Positions 45,451-53,381 are shown, numbered from the stretch's first letter. The stretch is DNA of 64,000 nucleotides from Rhodocyclales bacterium (GCA_026399475.1 JAPLQY010000032.1:85817-149816), one strand, 5' to 3'. The notes: generated from the letters alone by a model not told the origin. Numbers and translations: made by a program.

Positions 45451-46080
45451 CTAGGGTTTCTGCGGTACCACCATGAATATGACAGCCGAGCGCAGGTCGC
45501 TATCGCTCAAGTTGGCCATTCCGGCGCGAGCCGGCATCGCATTGTGGCCACGAATGGCCGAGGTGACCAGATTATCGACTCCCACCTGAAGCCGCGGCTT
45601 CCAGTCGTCCATGTTACCGATCCTGGGGGCGCCTTCCTTGCCGCTACCATGACATTCGCTGCACCGCGCCTTGACCAATTGCGCACCGGTCATTTGGCTG
45701 GGCGAGCTGTACGGCTTCGATGGATCAATGGCCGCCCCCCCGCTCACCATGTAAGCCACGCCGCGGCTCATCTCGAGATCGGAAAGCGATGCATAGGCGC
45801 CGTGGGCAGGCATTTTGCGGATACCGGTAATGGCATGCTCGGTTACGGCGCCCAAACCATGAGAAGCGCGTTTGGCCCACTCCGCCTGATCACCTATCCT
45901 GGGTGCGCCGTCCTTTCCCGACTCATGACAGCCAACGCAAACCGTCTCGACGACCTGCTTGCCGCTGCGATCGGTTCTCGTCTCTGCCATTGCAGACTGA
46001 AAACACATTATCGACGGCAGCACAATTGCCAAAATGGACAGGCGGCGAGGACGGTTTCCACGAATCATCAATGCTTTCAT
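45451..46080 (-). CDS. Dihaem cytochrome c, c5-like
   Basis: A 209-residue periplasmic electron carrier. The signal peptide runs to about residue 32 (...IVLPSIMCFQSAMAE). Two haem sites CVGCH and CSECH each start a repeated c5-like module of about 85 residues (ESGKDGAPRIGDQAEW and HGSGKEGAPRIGNMDDW), with Met ligands in KMPAHGAYASLSDLE and AMPARAGMANLSDSD. The modules are clearly internal duplicates. ATG 46080 is chosen because AAGGAG precedes it by 8-9 nt. hemG is 169 bp upstream on the same strand; a respiratory link is possible. Confidence 0.92.
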   Translation of the reverse strand: MKALMIRGNRPRRLSILAIVLPSIMCFQSAMAETRTDRSGKQVVETVCVGCHESGKDGAPRIGDQAEWAKRASHGLGAVTEHAITGIRKMPAHGAYASLSDLEMSRGVAYMVSGGAAIDPSKPYSSPSQMTGAQLVKARCSECHGSGKEGAPRIGNMDDWKPRLQVGVDNLVTSAIRGHNAMPARAGMANLSDSDLRSAVIFMVVPQKP

Positions 46081-46249
46081 TTTCCTATCTCCTTGACACA
46101 TTTCCAGAACACTCCAGCTCTTCTCGATCAGTCTGCAGCGCCATATGCAATACTTTACTCCAAGCTGCCGCGGCCTGGCTCAGGACTTTCTCGGCGGGAC
46201 CGATCAGTGAGGGGGCCCGTTGTGAGTGCGCGGCGGCGAGACATTCGTC

Positions 46250-46777
46250 TCACATCTCGCTGACATGCTGGCCGAAGTCCACCACTTTCTGCCAGTCGGT
46301 GAATTCAACTACTGTTGCCGGATCGGTCGGACCATGGGTGATCCACATGATGAAGCGAATCATCAGGCGGTCAAAAAACGTGTATTTCGGATAGTCCAGC
46401 TTGCCGGCAAACACCGCCAGGCTTCCAGGCCGCCACGTGATCTGCCTGAGAAACTTTTGCATGTATGGATTGGTCTCCGGGCGGTTCTTTTCCGGCTTTC
46501 GGGCGACGATATTGACCGAGAAAAAAGCGTTCGGCCGGGTATTCAGCAACTGTGAGTTGCCGTTCATGAAATCGACAACCAGCGCGCTGTGTTTCCCATA
46601 GCGAATGCTGGCACCGACGACAATCTTGTCGAACGCCGGCAAGTCCAGTTGCCGGGAATCCTCGACGGAAACCAGCGTTACCTGATGGGCGTTGCGCTCG
46701 ACCACCTGCTTCAGCCGCTCGCATATCCTTTTGGTGTGGCCATCCGTGGATGAAAAGAGGATGAGAATCCTGGCCAT
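46250..46777 (-). CDS. hemG: Menaquinone-dependent protoporphyrinogen IX oxidase HemG
   Basis: A 175-residue flavodoxin-like protein. ILILFSSTDGHTKRI is the FMN phosphate loop and GASIRYGKHSALVVDF plus the FFSVNIVARKPEKNRPETNP segment are diagnostic of HemG, matching E. coli HemG closely in length and order. The C-terminus has FDRLMIRFIMWITHG and YTDW-like EFTDW. It oxidises protoporphyrinogen IX in haem synthesis, passing electrons to the quinone pool. The start is ATG 46777 (MARILILFSS) rather than 46819. The gene lies between the cytochrome c and the TetR gene. Confidence 0.9.
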   Translation of the reverse strand: MARILILFSSTDGHTKRICERLKQVVERNAHQVTLVSVEDSRQLDLPAFDKIVVGASIRYGKHSALVVDFMNGNSQLLNTRPNAFFSVNIVARKPEKNRPETNPYMQKFLRQITWRPGSLAVFAGKLDYPKYTFFDRLMIRFIMWITHGPTDPATVVEFTDWQKVVDFGQHVSEM

Positions 46778-46906
46778 TTCTTCAGCCCTTGATTTCGCTT
46801 GAACAGGCAATGTTTGCACATAAGCGATTTGATTGCTGCCGTCGCCTTTGTCGATCAGGGTACCTACGCATCTGCGCGCTGCGAAATTTCTCCTGAACCT
46901 CCGTGA

Positions 46907-47518
46907 TCACGGGCGTTGTGGTTTGCCGATCACGAAACCGGCAAGCTGCCGCGCAATCTGCTCGATGCTCTTCGACCCGTCCGGCCGATACCACTGCACT
47001 GTCCAGTTCAGCGCGCCCATCAGGAGCAGCCGCGTGACCTTGCTGTCGTCGGCGATGAGTCCGGCGCGCTTCAAATCCTTCAGGGCCTGCTGCCACATCG
47101 TCTCGTAGCGGTCCTTGAACACCACTACTTCGGCCAGCGCCTCGGGATCCAGGTGGCGGCTTTCATGCAGCAGCGTGGCGGCAAAGTCTCGCCCCTCGCT
47201 CCCCAGCAGTTGGTCAAGATGGGCGCGCAGCATGGCCTCGAAGGTGGCCCGTGGCGACTTGCCCGAGTTTGCGGCCTTCGCCACGGCCTTGTTGATCGCA
47301 CTCATGCCTTCGAGCACCACGGCGCGCAGCATGTCGTGCTTGCTCTTGAAGTGGTAGAAGGGGGATCCCGACTGCATGTCGACGGCGCCGGCGATGTCGC
47401 GGATGGTGGTCGCCGAATAGCCTTTTTCGTGGAACAGCCTGCCGGCAGCGCGCACGATGTCGGCGCGACGATTGGGTTCCTCCGCCGTGACGGCAGCCCT
47501 ATTTCTGGAAGCGGCCAT
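46907..47518 (-). CDS. KstR2-like TetR repressor
   Basis: A 203-residue TetR protein. N-terminal helix-turn-helix (about 18-64; IVRAAGRLFHEKGYSATTIR and SGSPFYHFKSKHDMLRA). The C-terminal domain ends with NWTVQWYRPDGSKSIEQIAR, very like the WVSVRWYRPGG region of mycobacterial KstR2 (same size). KstR2 is an acyl-CoA-responsive repressor of steroid-ring catabolism. It is last in the leftward operon, overlapping the enoyl-CoA hydratase by 20 bp, and has no promoter of its own. The palindrome at 52081-52098 at the head of this operon fits the KstR2 motif, so autoregulation is likely. Confidence 0.85.
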   Translation of the reverse strand: MAASRNRAAVTAEEPNRRADIVRAAGRLFHEKGYSATTIRDIAGAVDMQSGSPFYHFKSKHDMLRAVVLEGMSAINKAVAKAANSGKSPRATFEAMLRAHLDQLLGSEGRDFAATLLHESRHLDPEALAEVVVFKDRYETMWQQALKDLKRAGLIADDSKVTRLLLMGALNWTVQWYRPDGSKSIEQIARQLAGFVIGKPQRP

Positions 47519-48269
47519 GGCGACCTTCCCCTTCCCGGAATCGATCGGCGCCGGTTCTGGCGTCGCCGCTGTCCAGCGAAATCCGGCCGTGCCGGCACTC
47601 GTTCGTCAGCGCTGCCGACAATGGCAGGCCCCACTGCTCGTAGCTGGAAAGCCGGTCGTGACGCATGCAGGTCTGCGGAAAGGCGGCGATCTGCGTGGCC
47701 AGCGCTTCGGCCGCGGCGCGTGCCTGGCCATCGGCCACGACACGATTGGCAAGGCCCATGGCGAGCGCCTCGTCGGCAGCTACCGGCCGTCCGGTAAGAA
47801 TCAGGTCGAGCGCGCGCGAATGGCCGATCAGGCGCGAGAGCCGTATCGTGCCGCCGTCGATCAGCGGCACGCCCCAGCGTCGGCAGAAGACGCCCAATGT
47901 GGATGCTTTTTCAACCACCCGCAGGTCGCACCAGAGCGCGAGTTCAAGGCCGCCGGCCACCGCGTAGCCGGAAACGGCGGCGATGACCGGCTTCGACAGC
48001 AGCATGCGGGTGGGGCCCAGCGGCGCGTCGCCCTCTTCGCTGAGTTGCCATTCATCCGGGTTGGCAACAAAAGATTTCAGGTCGGCGCCGGCACAGAAAT
48101 GGCCGCCGTTGCCGCACAGCACCGCGACGGATGCAGAGGCGTCGGCGTCGAATTCGCGGAAGGCGTTCGCCAACGCGATCGCCGTGGCGCGGTCGATGGC
48201 ATTGCGCGCCGCAGGCCGGTCGATGATGACCGTAGTGACCGGGCCCTGGCGTTCAACGAGGACGCTCAT
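47499..48269 (-). CDS. Enoyl-CoA hydratase/isomerase family protein
   Basis: A 256-residue crotonase. Oxyanion-hole loops are GNGGHFCAGADLKSF (about 50-64) and VSGYAVAGGLELALWCDLRV (about 99-118). The usual hydratase Glu position is occupied in the GVPLIDGGTIRLSRLIG segment, where an Asp-Gly-Gly replaces the common E..LG pattern, so the reaction may differ from simple hydration. The start ATG 48269 matches the family; the longer frame upstream lies in an intergenic repeat. It is between the transglutaminase-like and TetR genes in the leftward operon. Confidence 0.88.
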   Translation of the reverse strand: MSVLVERQGPVTTVIIDRPAARNAIDRATAIALANAFREFDADASASVAVLCGNGGHFCAGADLKSFVANPDEWQLSEEGDAPLGPTRMLLSKPVIAAVSGYAVAGGLELALWCDLRVVEKASTLGVFCRRWGVPLIDGGTIRLSRLIGHSRALDLILTGRPVAADEALAMGLANRVVADGQARAAAEALATQIAAFPQTCMRHDRLSSYEQWGLPLSAALTNECRHGRISLDSGDARTGADRFREGEGRHGRFQK

Positions 48270-48280
48270 TGGACTGCCAT

Positions 48281-48381
48281 CCCCCCAGCCCCCTGCCCAA
48301 GGCAGGGGGTGACGGTGGTTCGCCGCTGTGCGGCTTCGTGTCTTGGCTGCGCCCCCCTTGGGACGGCCCGGCGGGAGGCGC
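48281..48381 (+). repeat. Three-hairpin intergenic element (type 2), copy 3, antisense
   Basis: Stem 1 CCCCCTGCC / GGCAGGGGG (48289-48297, 48301-48309); stem 2 GCCGC / GCGGC (48322-48326, 48330-48334); stem 3 GCGCCCCCC / GGGAGGCGC (48349-48357, 48373-48381; one mismatch) around loop TTGGGACGGCCCGGC. Unlike copies 1 and 2 it points opposite to the flanking minus-strand genes, lying between the transglutaminase-like gene and the hydratase gene. Confidence 0.83.
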
Positions 48382-49059
48382 TCATGCGGGCCGCACGATG
48401 GCCTCGTGGTCGAAGTCGCCACCCGCCTTGCCCGCGCCGATCTCCATCAGCCTGGGATACATGCGGTACATGTCGGCCACCAGTTCGTCGTAGGGCAGGT
48501 CGTCGAACTCGCCGCGCTGCTTGATGTATTCCATGTGGCGCTGATTGGACGAGTTGTAGGGGTGCATCTGCGAGTCGTGCTCGCCGTCGAAGTCGAGCGG
48601 CAGCACGCCGAAGCGCTGACACATTTCGAGGTTGAAAGCCGGTGTCGCCTTGACCCACTTGCCGTCGAGCAGGAGGCTGACATAGCCGTGCCAGGCGAAG
48701 ATGTCCGTGCCCATCAGGCGCGTCAGTTTCTCGGTGGAAAGGTGGTTCTTGACATCGGCGAAACCCGGCCGCGCCGGAATGCCGACGGCGCGCAGGCAGG
48801 CCGCATACAGAATTGCCTTGGGCACGCAGTAGCCGACCTTGCTGATCAGCGTCGTGCTGGCGCGCATGTCCTCGCGCCGCATGCTGAAGCTATAGGGGTC
48901 GTAGCGGATGCCGTCGCGCACGGCATAGTAGAGGCTCAGGGCCTTGTCCTTCGGTGTCGCTCCCTTTCCGATTCCTGCCGCAACGAATTCACGGATCGCC
49001 GGATGCTCATGGTCGATGAATTCGGTGGCGGCGATCCACTCCGGGTGTATCGCGTCCAT
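48382..49059 (-). CDS. Transglutaminase-like cysteine protein
   Basis: A 225-residue protein with a transglutaminase-like fold: a helix with catalytic Cys in KVGYCVPKAILYAACLRAVG (about residue 72), His in DIFAWHGYVSLLLDGKWVKA (about 120) and Asp in the following strand. No signal peptide, so cytoplasmic. ATG 49059 shares a base with the AidB-like stop (TGATG), so translation is coupled; a longer frame upstream is rejected. Role in acyl-CoA metabolism unknown; an amidase or thioester-handling function is possible. Confidence 0.82.
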   Translation of the reverse strand: MDAIHPEWIAATEFIDHEHPAIREFVAAGIGKGATPKDKALSLYYAVRDGIRYDPYSFSMRREDMRASTTLISKVGYCVPKAILYAACLRAVGIPARPGFADVKNHLSTEKLTRLMGTDIFAWHGYVSLLLDGKWVKATPAFNLEMCQRFGVLPLDFDGEHDSQMHPYNSSNQRHMEYIKQRGEFDDLPYDELVADMYRMYPRLMEIGAGKAGGDFDHEAIVRPA

Positions 49060-50714
49060 CAATGCTGCTGCGGCCAGGCACGCGCCAGCAGGCCGGCGAA
49101 ATCGGTATTGGCCGGCAACGTGCCGAACACCGTACCCCAATGGTTGGGCGCGAGGCGCGAGGCGCAGAAGGCCTCGGCCACCGGCGCCGGCGCATGGCGC
49201 AGCAGCAGCGCGCCCTGCATCGCGAGTGCGATGCCTTGGGTCAGTTCGCGGGAACGGGTTTCAATGTCCTGCGCATTGTTCAGGCCATCCTTGAGTTTTG
49301 CCGCGAAGCTGTCGAAGGCGCGGTTCTTTCCCAGCGCCGGAGCGATTTCCGCTGCCAATACCTCGACGCTTTTAGGATGGCGGCCCATGGCGCGCAGCGT
49401 GTCGAGGCACATCACGTTGCCCGAACCCTCCCAGATGGAATTGAGCGGACTCTGGCGGAACAGGCGCGGCATGGGCCCCTCGTCGACGTAGCCGTTGCCG
49501 CCGTGCACTTCCATCGCCTCGGCCACCAGGGTCGGACAGCGCTTGCAGATCCAGAACTTGGCTACCGGTGTGAGGATGCGGCGCAGCAGGCTTTCCGCTT
49601 CGTCCTCCTGTGCATCGAAGGCGTGCGCCAGGCGCATCGACAGGGCGGTGGCCGCCTCGGTTTCGAGCGCCATGTCGGCCAGCACGTTCTGCATCAGCGG
49701 CTGCTCGCTCAGCAGTTTGCCGAAGGCGGAGCGCAGGCCGGCATGATGCATCGCCTGCGACAGCGCGCCGCGCATGATGCCGGTGCTGCCAATCGCACAA
49801 TCGAGCCGCGTATAGACGCCCATCTCCAGCACGGTCGGGATGCCGCGCCATTCCTCGCCCACCAGCCAGCCCTGCGAACCCCAGAACTCCGCTTCGGTGC
49901 CGGCGTTGGAGCGGTCGCCCAGCTTGTCCTTGAAGCGCTGGATGCGGATTTCGTTGAGGCGTCCGTCGGGCGTCCAGCGCGGCACGAAGAAGCAGGACAG
50001 GCCCTTGCGTGACTGCGCCGTGACGAGGAAGGCATCGCACATTGGCGCCGACAGAAACCACTTGTGGCCGACAATGCGCCAGCTGCCGTCACTGTTCGGT
50101 TCTGCGCGTGTGCTGTTGGCACGCACGTCCGAGCCGCCCTGCTTTTCGGTGAGGCCCATGCCGATCAGCACGCCCTTCTTCTGCGCCGCCGGAATGAAGC
50201 GCTTGTCGTACTCGCGAGAGAGCATTTTGGGCATCCACTCGCGGGCGATTTCCGGCACGTGGCGCAGTACCGGCACGGCGCCGTAGGTCATGGTGGTCGG
50301 GCACAGCGAGCCGTCCTCGATCTCGGCGAACATGACGTAGGCGGCGGCGCGGGCGACATGGGCGCCCGGTTTGGGGTCGGCCCAGGGGCCGGTGTCGCAG
50401 CCGTGGCGTTTCAACCAGCCGAGGCATTCGTGCCACGAGGGATGGAACTCAACCTCGTCGCGGCGATTGCCGTAGCGGTCGAAAAGCTTGAGTTGCGGGA
50501 TATTGACGTTGGCCAGGCGGCCGTGCTCGATCCACTCGGCGCTGCCGACCTCGGCGCCGCGCGCCAGCAGCCAGTCGCGGGCCCAGCCGGCGCCCTGCTG
50601 CGCGACGGCTTCCTGCAAGGGCAGGTTGCTCGCGTAGGCGTTGTAGTTCTCCAGCGCATGGGCCTGGTTGAGGACTTCATGCGTGGTCGCAAGTGGCGGA
50701 TGACTGAGTTGCAT
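49059..50714 (-). CDS. AidB-family acyl-CoA dehydrogenase
   Basis: A 551-residue flavoprotein. The whole sequence follows E. coli AidB (541 residues): AVAQQGAGWARDWLLARGAE, GRLANVNIPQL, GLTEKQGGSDVRANSTRAEP, DKLGDRSNAGTEAEF, EAMEVHGGNGYVDEGPMPRL and NSIWEGSGNVMCLD. AidB protects DNA from alkylation in E. coli, but here the gene sits in a catabolic operon behind a serine hydrolase, so an acyl-CoA oxidation role is likelier. It is second in the leftward operon, 9 bp after the hydrolase. Confidence 0.9.
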   Translation of the reverse strand: MQLSHPPLATTHEVLNQAHALENYNAYASNLPLQEAVAQQGAGWARDWLLARGAEVGSAEWIEHGRLANVNIPQLKLFDRYGNRRDEVEFHPSWHECLGWLKRHGCDTGPWADPKPGAHVARAAAYVMFAEIEDGSLCPTTMTYGAVPVLRHVPEIAREWMPKMLSREYDKRFIPAAQKKGVLIGMGLTEKQGGSDVRANSTRAEPNSDGSWRIVGHKWFLSAPMCDAFLVTAQSRKGLSCFFVPRWTPDGRLNEIRIQRFKDKLGDRSNAGTEAEFWGSQGWLVGEEWRGIPTVLEMGVYTRLDCAIGSTGIMRGALSQAMHHAGLRSAFGKLLSEQPLMQNVLADMALETEAATALSMRLAHAFDAQEDEAESLLRRILTPVAKFWICKRCPTLVAEAMEVHGGNGYVDEGPMPRLFRQSPLNSIWEGSGNVMCLDTLRAMGRHPKSVEVLAAEIAPALGKNRAFDSFAAKLKDGLNNAQDIETRSRELTQGIALAMQGALLLRHAPAPVAEAFCASRLAPNHWGTVFGTLPANTDFAGLLARAWPQQH

Positions 50715-50723
50715 GCTTCCTCC

Positions 50724-52022
50724 CTACTTCATCAGGTGTTTCGCCAGCGCCATGTAGGCGGGCAGCGAGATCGGGTCGTTGGCGGTATTGGCCGCCACAG
50801 GATTGGACGCGAAGCGGGCGATCACCATTTCCGCCGTGGGATCGATCCACAGGGCCTGGCCGTGGATGCCGCGGAAGCTGTAGGCGCCGTGCTCGTTGTG
50901 CGAGACCCAGACCATGTTGCGGTAGCTCCAGCCCGGCAGCGTGGCGTAACCGGCCTTGGTGAAATGCTCCTTGTCGGCACCCTTGCGGATGTCGTCGATC
51001 ACTGCCTTCGGCACGATCTGCTGCCCGTTGTACTTGCCTTCGAGGCGGAACATCTCGCCGACGCGGGCGAAGTCGCGCAAGGTCGTCGCCAGTCCGCCGC
51101 CGGCGGTTGCGGTGCCGACGCCATCGACGGCGAAGTGGGCATCCTCTTCGGCACCTATCTTCTGCCAGATGTTCTCGGACAGAAGTTGCGCCACCGACTT
51201 GCCGCTGGCGCGCTGGATGATCCAGCCCAGCAGCTCGGCATTGGGTGTTTTGTAGGCGAAGGCCTGGCCATGCTCGCCCTCCTTTTTCAGCGGCAGCAGG
51301 AAGCCGTAGAGCGTGCGCGGGCCCTTGTAGTCGGGCCGGGTCGGGAACCAGCCGCCGGCGGCGATGTACTGCCAGATCTCGGCATTCGGATCGGCGTATT
51401 TTTCCGAGTACTGCACGCCGGTGGTCATGTCCATGACCTGGCGCACCGTGGCATCGGCGTAGGCGCTGTCCTTCATTTCAGGTACGTAGCGGGTGACCAG
51501 CGCGTCCGGGTCCAGCTTGCCTTCCTGCACCAGCATGGCGGCAAAGGTCCCGACGAAAGACTTGGTGGCCGACATCAGGATGTGCGGCGTGTGGGAGTCC
51601 AGTGAGCCGAAGTACTTCTCGTAGACCACCTTGCCCTTGTGCAGGACGATGACGCCATCGGCGTAGTTGGCTGCCAGCGATTGTGCCCAGGTCATGGGCT
51701 GGTCCTTGCCCAGCGGCGTGAAGCTGACCGCGTCGAGGTCGCTGCGCTCGGCGCGGGGCAGCGCGCTGGCCCTGCCGGTGCCGCGCCAGATATTGGCCGT
51801 GGGGCCGAGCTCGCGGAAATGCGAAAAGGCCCAGCGGATCTGCGGGAACTTCCAGTTGCTGCCGTCGGCGATGCGGACCGTCTTGTCGGCCGCCGGCGGG
51901 AAGCCCTGCATGATGCCCAGGCTGCGCGGGTCGCTGGCGGCCGCATCGGGCAGGGCGGGCGGCGTCTGGGCGAAGGAGGTGCTGACTGCAAGCAGCAGGG
52001 CGAGGCTGGCAAACGAACGCAT
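50724..52022 (-). CDS. Periplasmic serine hydrolase, beta-lactamase family
   Basis: A 432-residue protein with a Sec signal peptide (MRSFASLALLLAVSTSFAQT). The penicillin-binding-like fold has nucleophile Ser151 and Lys154 in ILMSATKSFVGTF, and a C-terminal H-G-Q (GIHGQALWIDP) at the place of the KTG box. Such enzymes (COG1680) hydrolyse esters or amides (e.g. 6-aminohexanoate oligomers). As first gene of the leftward operon it may release a carboxylic acid in the periplasm for uptake by the Liv-type transporter. This is inference. Ribosome site AAGGAG, 8 nt. Confidence 0.88.
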   Translation of the reverse strand: MRSFASLALLLAVSTSFAQTPPALPDAAASDPRSLGIMQGFPPAADKTVRIADGSNWKFPQIRWAFSHFRELGPTANIWRGTGRASALPRAERSDLDAVSFTPLGKDQPMTWAQSLAANYADGVIVLHKGKVVYEKYFGSLDSHTPHILMSATKSFVGTFAAMLVQEGKLDPDALVTRYVPEMKDSAYADATVRQVMDMTTGVQYSEKYADPNAEIWQYIAAGGWFPTRPDYKGPRTLYGFLLPLKKEGEHGQAFAYKTPNAELLGWIIQRASGKSVAQLLSENIWQKIGAEEDAHFAVDGVGTATAGGGLATTLRDFARVGEMFRLEGKYNGQQIVPKAVIDDIRKGADKEHFTKAGYATLPGWSYRNMVWVSHNEHGAYSFRGIHGQALWIDPTAEMVIARFASNPVAANTANDPISLPAYMALAKHLMK

Positions 52023-52054
52023 GGCGTTACTCCTTTGACGGGCGCGAGGAGGCG

Positions 52055-52083
52055 ATTCTTGCCCCGCCCGGATTGCTTGTCAA
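52055..52083 (-). promoter_or_regulatory. Leftward promoter of the serine hydrolase operon
   Basis: On the minus strand: perfect -35 TTGACA (52083-52078), 17-bp spacer and -10 AAGAAT (52060-52055). The -35 overlaps the left end of the 18-bp palindrome (52081-52098). Confidence 0.68.
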
Positions 52084-52105
52084 GCAAGCGCTTGCTTGGT
52101 AGCAT
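52077..52105 (+). promoter_or_regulatory. Rightward promoter of the acyl-CoA dehydrogenase-liv operon
   Basis: -35 TTGTCA (52077-52082), 17-bp spacer and -10 TAGCAT (52100-52105). The spacer is almost entirely the palindromic operator. Confidence 0.65.
52081..52098. promoter_or_regulatory. KstR2-type operator, perfect 18-bp palindrome
   Basis: CAAGCAAGCGCTTGCTTG is self-complementary over all 18 bases. Its inner 14 bp AGCAAGCGCTTGCT fit the KstR2 consensus AnCAAGnnCTTGnT exactly. It fills the spacer of the rightward promoter and touches the -35 of the leftward one, so a bound repressor would block both. The KstR2-like gene is in the leftward operon. Confidence 0.88.
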
Positions 52106-52137
52106 GGCGGCCCTTTTAGTGCTCGCGGAGAACTCCC

Positions 52138-53280
52138 ATGCTGTCGATTCCACGCACCCTGTTCGACGAGGACCACGCCGCCTTCCGTGACACCGTCCGC
52201 CGCTTCATGGAGCAGGAGGTCGCCCCCCACCACGCACGCTGGGAGGAACAGACCCACGTCGACCGCGAGATCTGGACCAAGGCCGGCGCGGCCGGTTTCC
52301 TTTGCGCATCGATGCCCGAAGAGTACGCCGGTGTCGGCGTGGACAAGCGCTTTTCGATGATCGTCATGGAAGAGGCGGCGCGCATCAATGCCACGGGCCT
52401 AGGCTGGGGCCTGCACTCCGAGATCGTTGCGCCTTACCTGCTGCACTATGGCAGCGAAGCCCTGAAGCAGAAATACCTGCCGAAGATGGCCAGCGGCGAA
52501 ATGATCGGCGCCATCGCCATGACCGAACCCGCGGCCGGTTCCGACCTGCAGGGCGTGCGCACCACGGCGGTGAAGGATGGCGACGACTACATCCTCAACG
52601 GCTCGAAGATCTTCATCACCAACGGTTATCTTTGCGACCTGGTCATCGTCGTCGCCAAGACCGATCCGGCCAAGGGCGCCAAGGGCACGAGTCTCCTGGT
52701 GGTCGACACCTCAATGCCAGGCTTCACCAAGGCCAAGCCCTTGAACAAGGCCGGCATGAAGGCGCAGGACACCTGCGAACTGTACTTCGACAATGTCCGC
52801 GTTCCAGCCGAGAACCTGCTTGGCGAATTGAACAGCGGCTTCATCTACCTGATGCAGGAACTGCCCTGGGAGCGCCTGCAGATTGCCGTCATATCGATCG
52901 CCTCTGCCGAGGCGGCGCTGGACTGGACTATCCAGTACACCAACGAACGCAAGGCCTTCGGCCAGGAAATCGCCAAGTTCCAGAACACGCGTTTCAAGCT
53001 CGCCGAACTTAAAACGGAAATCCAGGTCGGCCGCGTCTTCGTCGACCGCTGCATCGAACTGCTGCTGGAAAACAAGCTCGATCCGGCGACGGCCTCGATG
53101 GCCAAGTACTGGTGCACCGACCTGCAGTTCAAGGTCATGGACGAGTGCGTACAACTGCATGGCGGCTACGGCTACATGTGGGAGTATCCGATCACCCGCG
53201 CCTGGGCCGACGCCCGCGTGCAGCGGATCTACGGCGGCACCAATGAAATCATGAAAGAACTGATTTCGCGGAGTCTGTGA
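52138..53280 (+). CDS. Acyl-CoA dehydrogenase
   Basis: A 380-residue flavoprotein of standard length. Signatures: MTEPAAGSDLQGVRTTAVKD, FITNGYLCDLVIVVAKTDP, the arginine-rich QYTNERKAFGQEIAKFQNTR helix and MDECVQLHGGYGYMWEYPITR (with HGGYGY) then RIYGGTNEIMKELI. The catalytic base is expected in the C-terminal YGGTNE region as Glu, as in most short/medium-chain enzymes. It is first gene of the rightward operon, 115 bp from the divergent hydrolase, with CGGAGA as ribosome site. Substrate unknown. Confidence 0.93.
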   Translation: MLSIPRTLFDEDHAAFRDTVRRFMEQEVAPHHARWEEQTHVDREIWTKAGAAGFLCASMPEEYAGVGVDKRFSMIVMEEAARINATGLGWGLHSEIVAPYLLHYGSEALKQKYLPKMASGEMIGAIAMTEPAAGSDLQGVRTTAVKDGDDYILNGSKIFITNGYLCDLVIVVAKTDPAKGAKGTSLLVVDTSMPGFTKAKPLNKAGMKAQDTCELYFDNVRVPAENLLGELNSGFIYLMQELPWERLQIAVISIASAEAALDWTIQYTNERKAFGQEIAKFQNTRFKLAELKTEIQVGRVFVDRCIELLLENKLDPATASMAKYWCTDLQFKVMDECVQLHGGYGYMWEYPITRAWADARVQRIYGGTNEIMKELISRSL

Positions 53281-53291
53281 GTTGACTAGCT

Positions 53292-53364
53292 GTGAAACGT
53301 GAAAAGTGAAACGCAAAGGCAGGGCGCGGTTTTGACGTTTCACGTTTCACTTTTCACGTTTCAC
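53292..53364 (+). repeat. GTGAAACG-type inverted repeat
   Basis: A 22-bp arm (53292-53313, units of GTGAAACG and GTGAAAA) is perfectly complementary to 53343-53364. The 29-nt loop carries an extra half unit, so alternative pairings are possible. It nearly fills the 101-bp gap between the acyl-CoA dehydrogenase and thiolase genes; the thiolase ribosome site lies just outside. Similar GTGAAACGTGAAA repeats are scattered in many proteobacterial genomes. Confidence 0.85.
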
Positions 53365-53381
53365 TGTTTGCGGAGAAAACC

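Noticed and set aside
53292..53364. Short-repeat array that might be taken for CRISPR, also 58803-58863
   Set aside because: Units of 7-9 bp without unique spacers, forming single inverted repeats; no cas genes.
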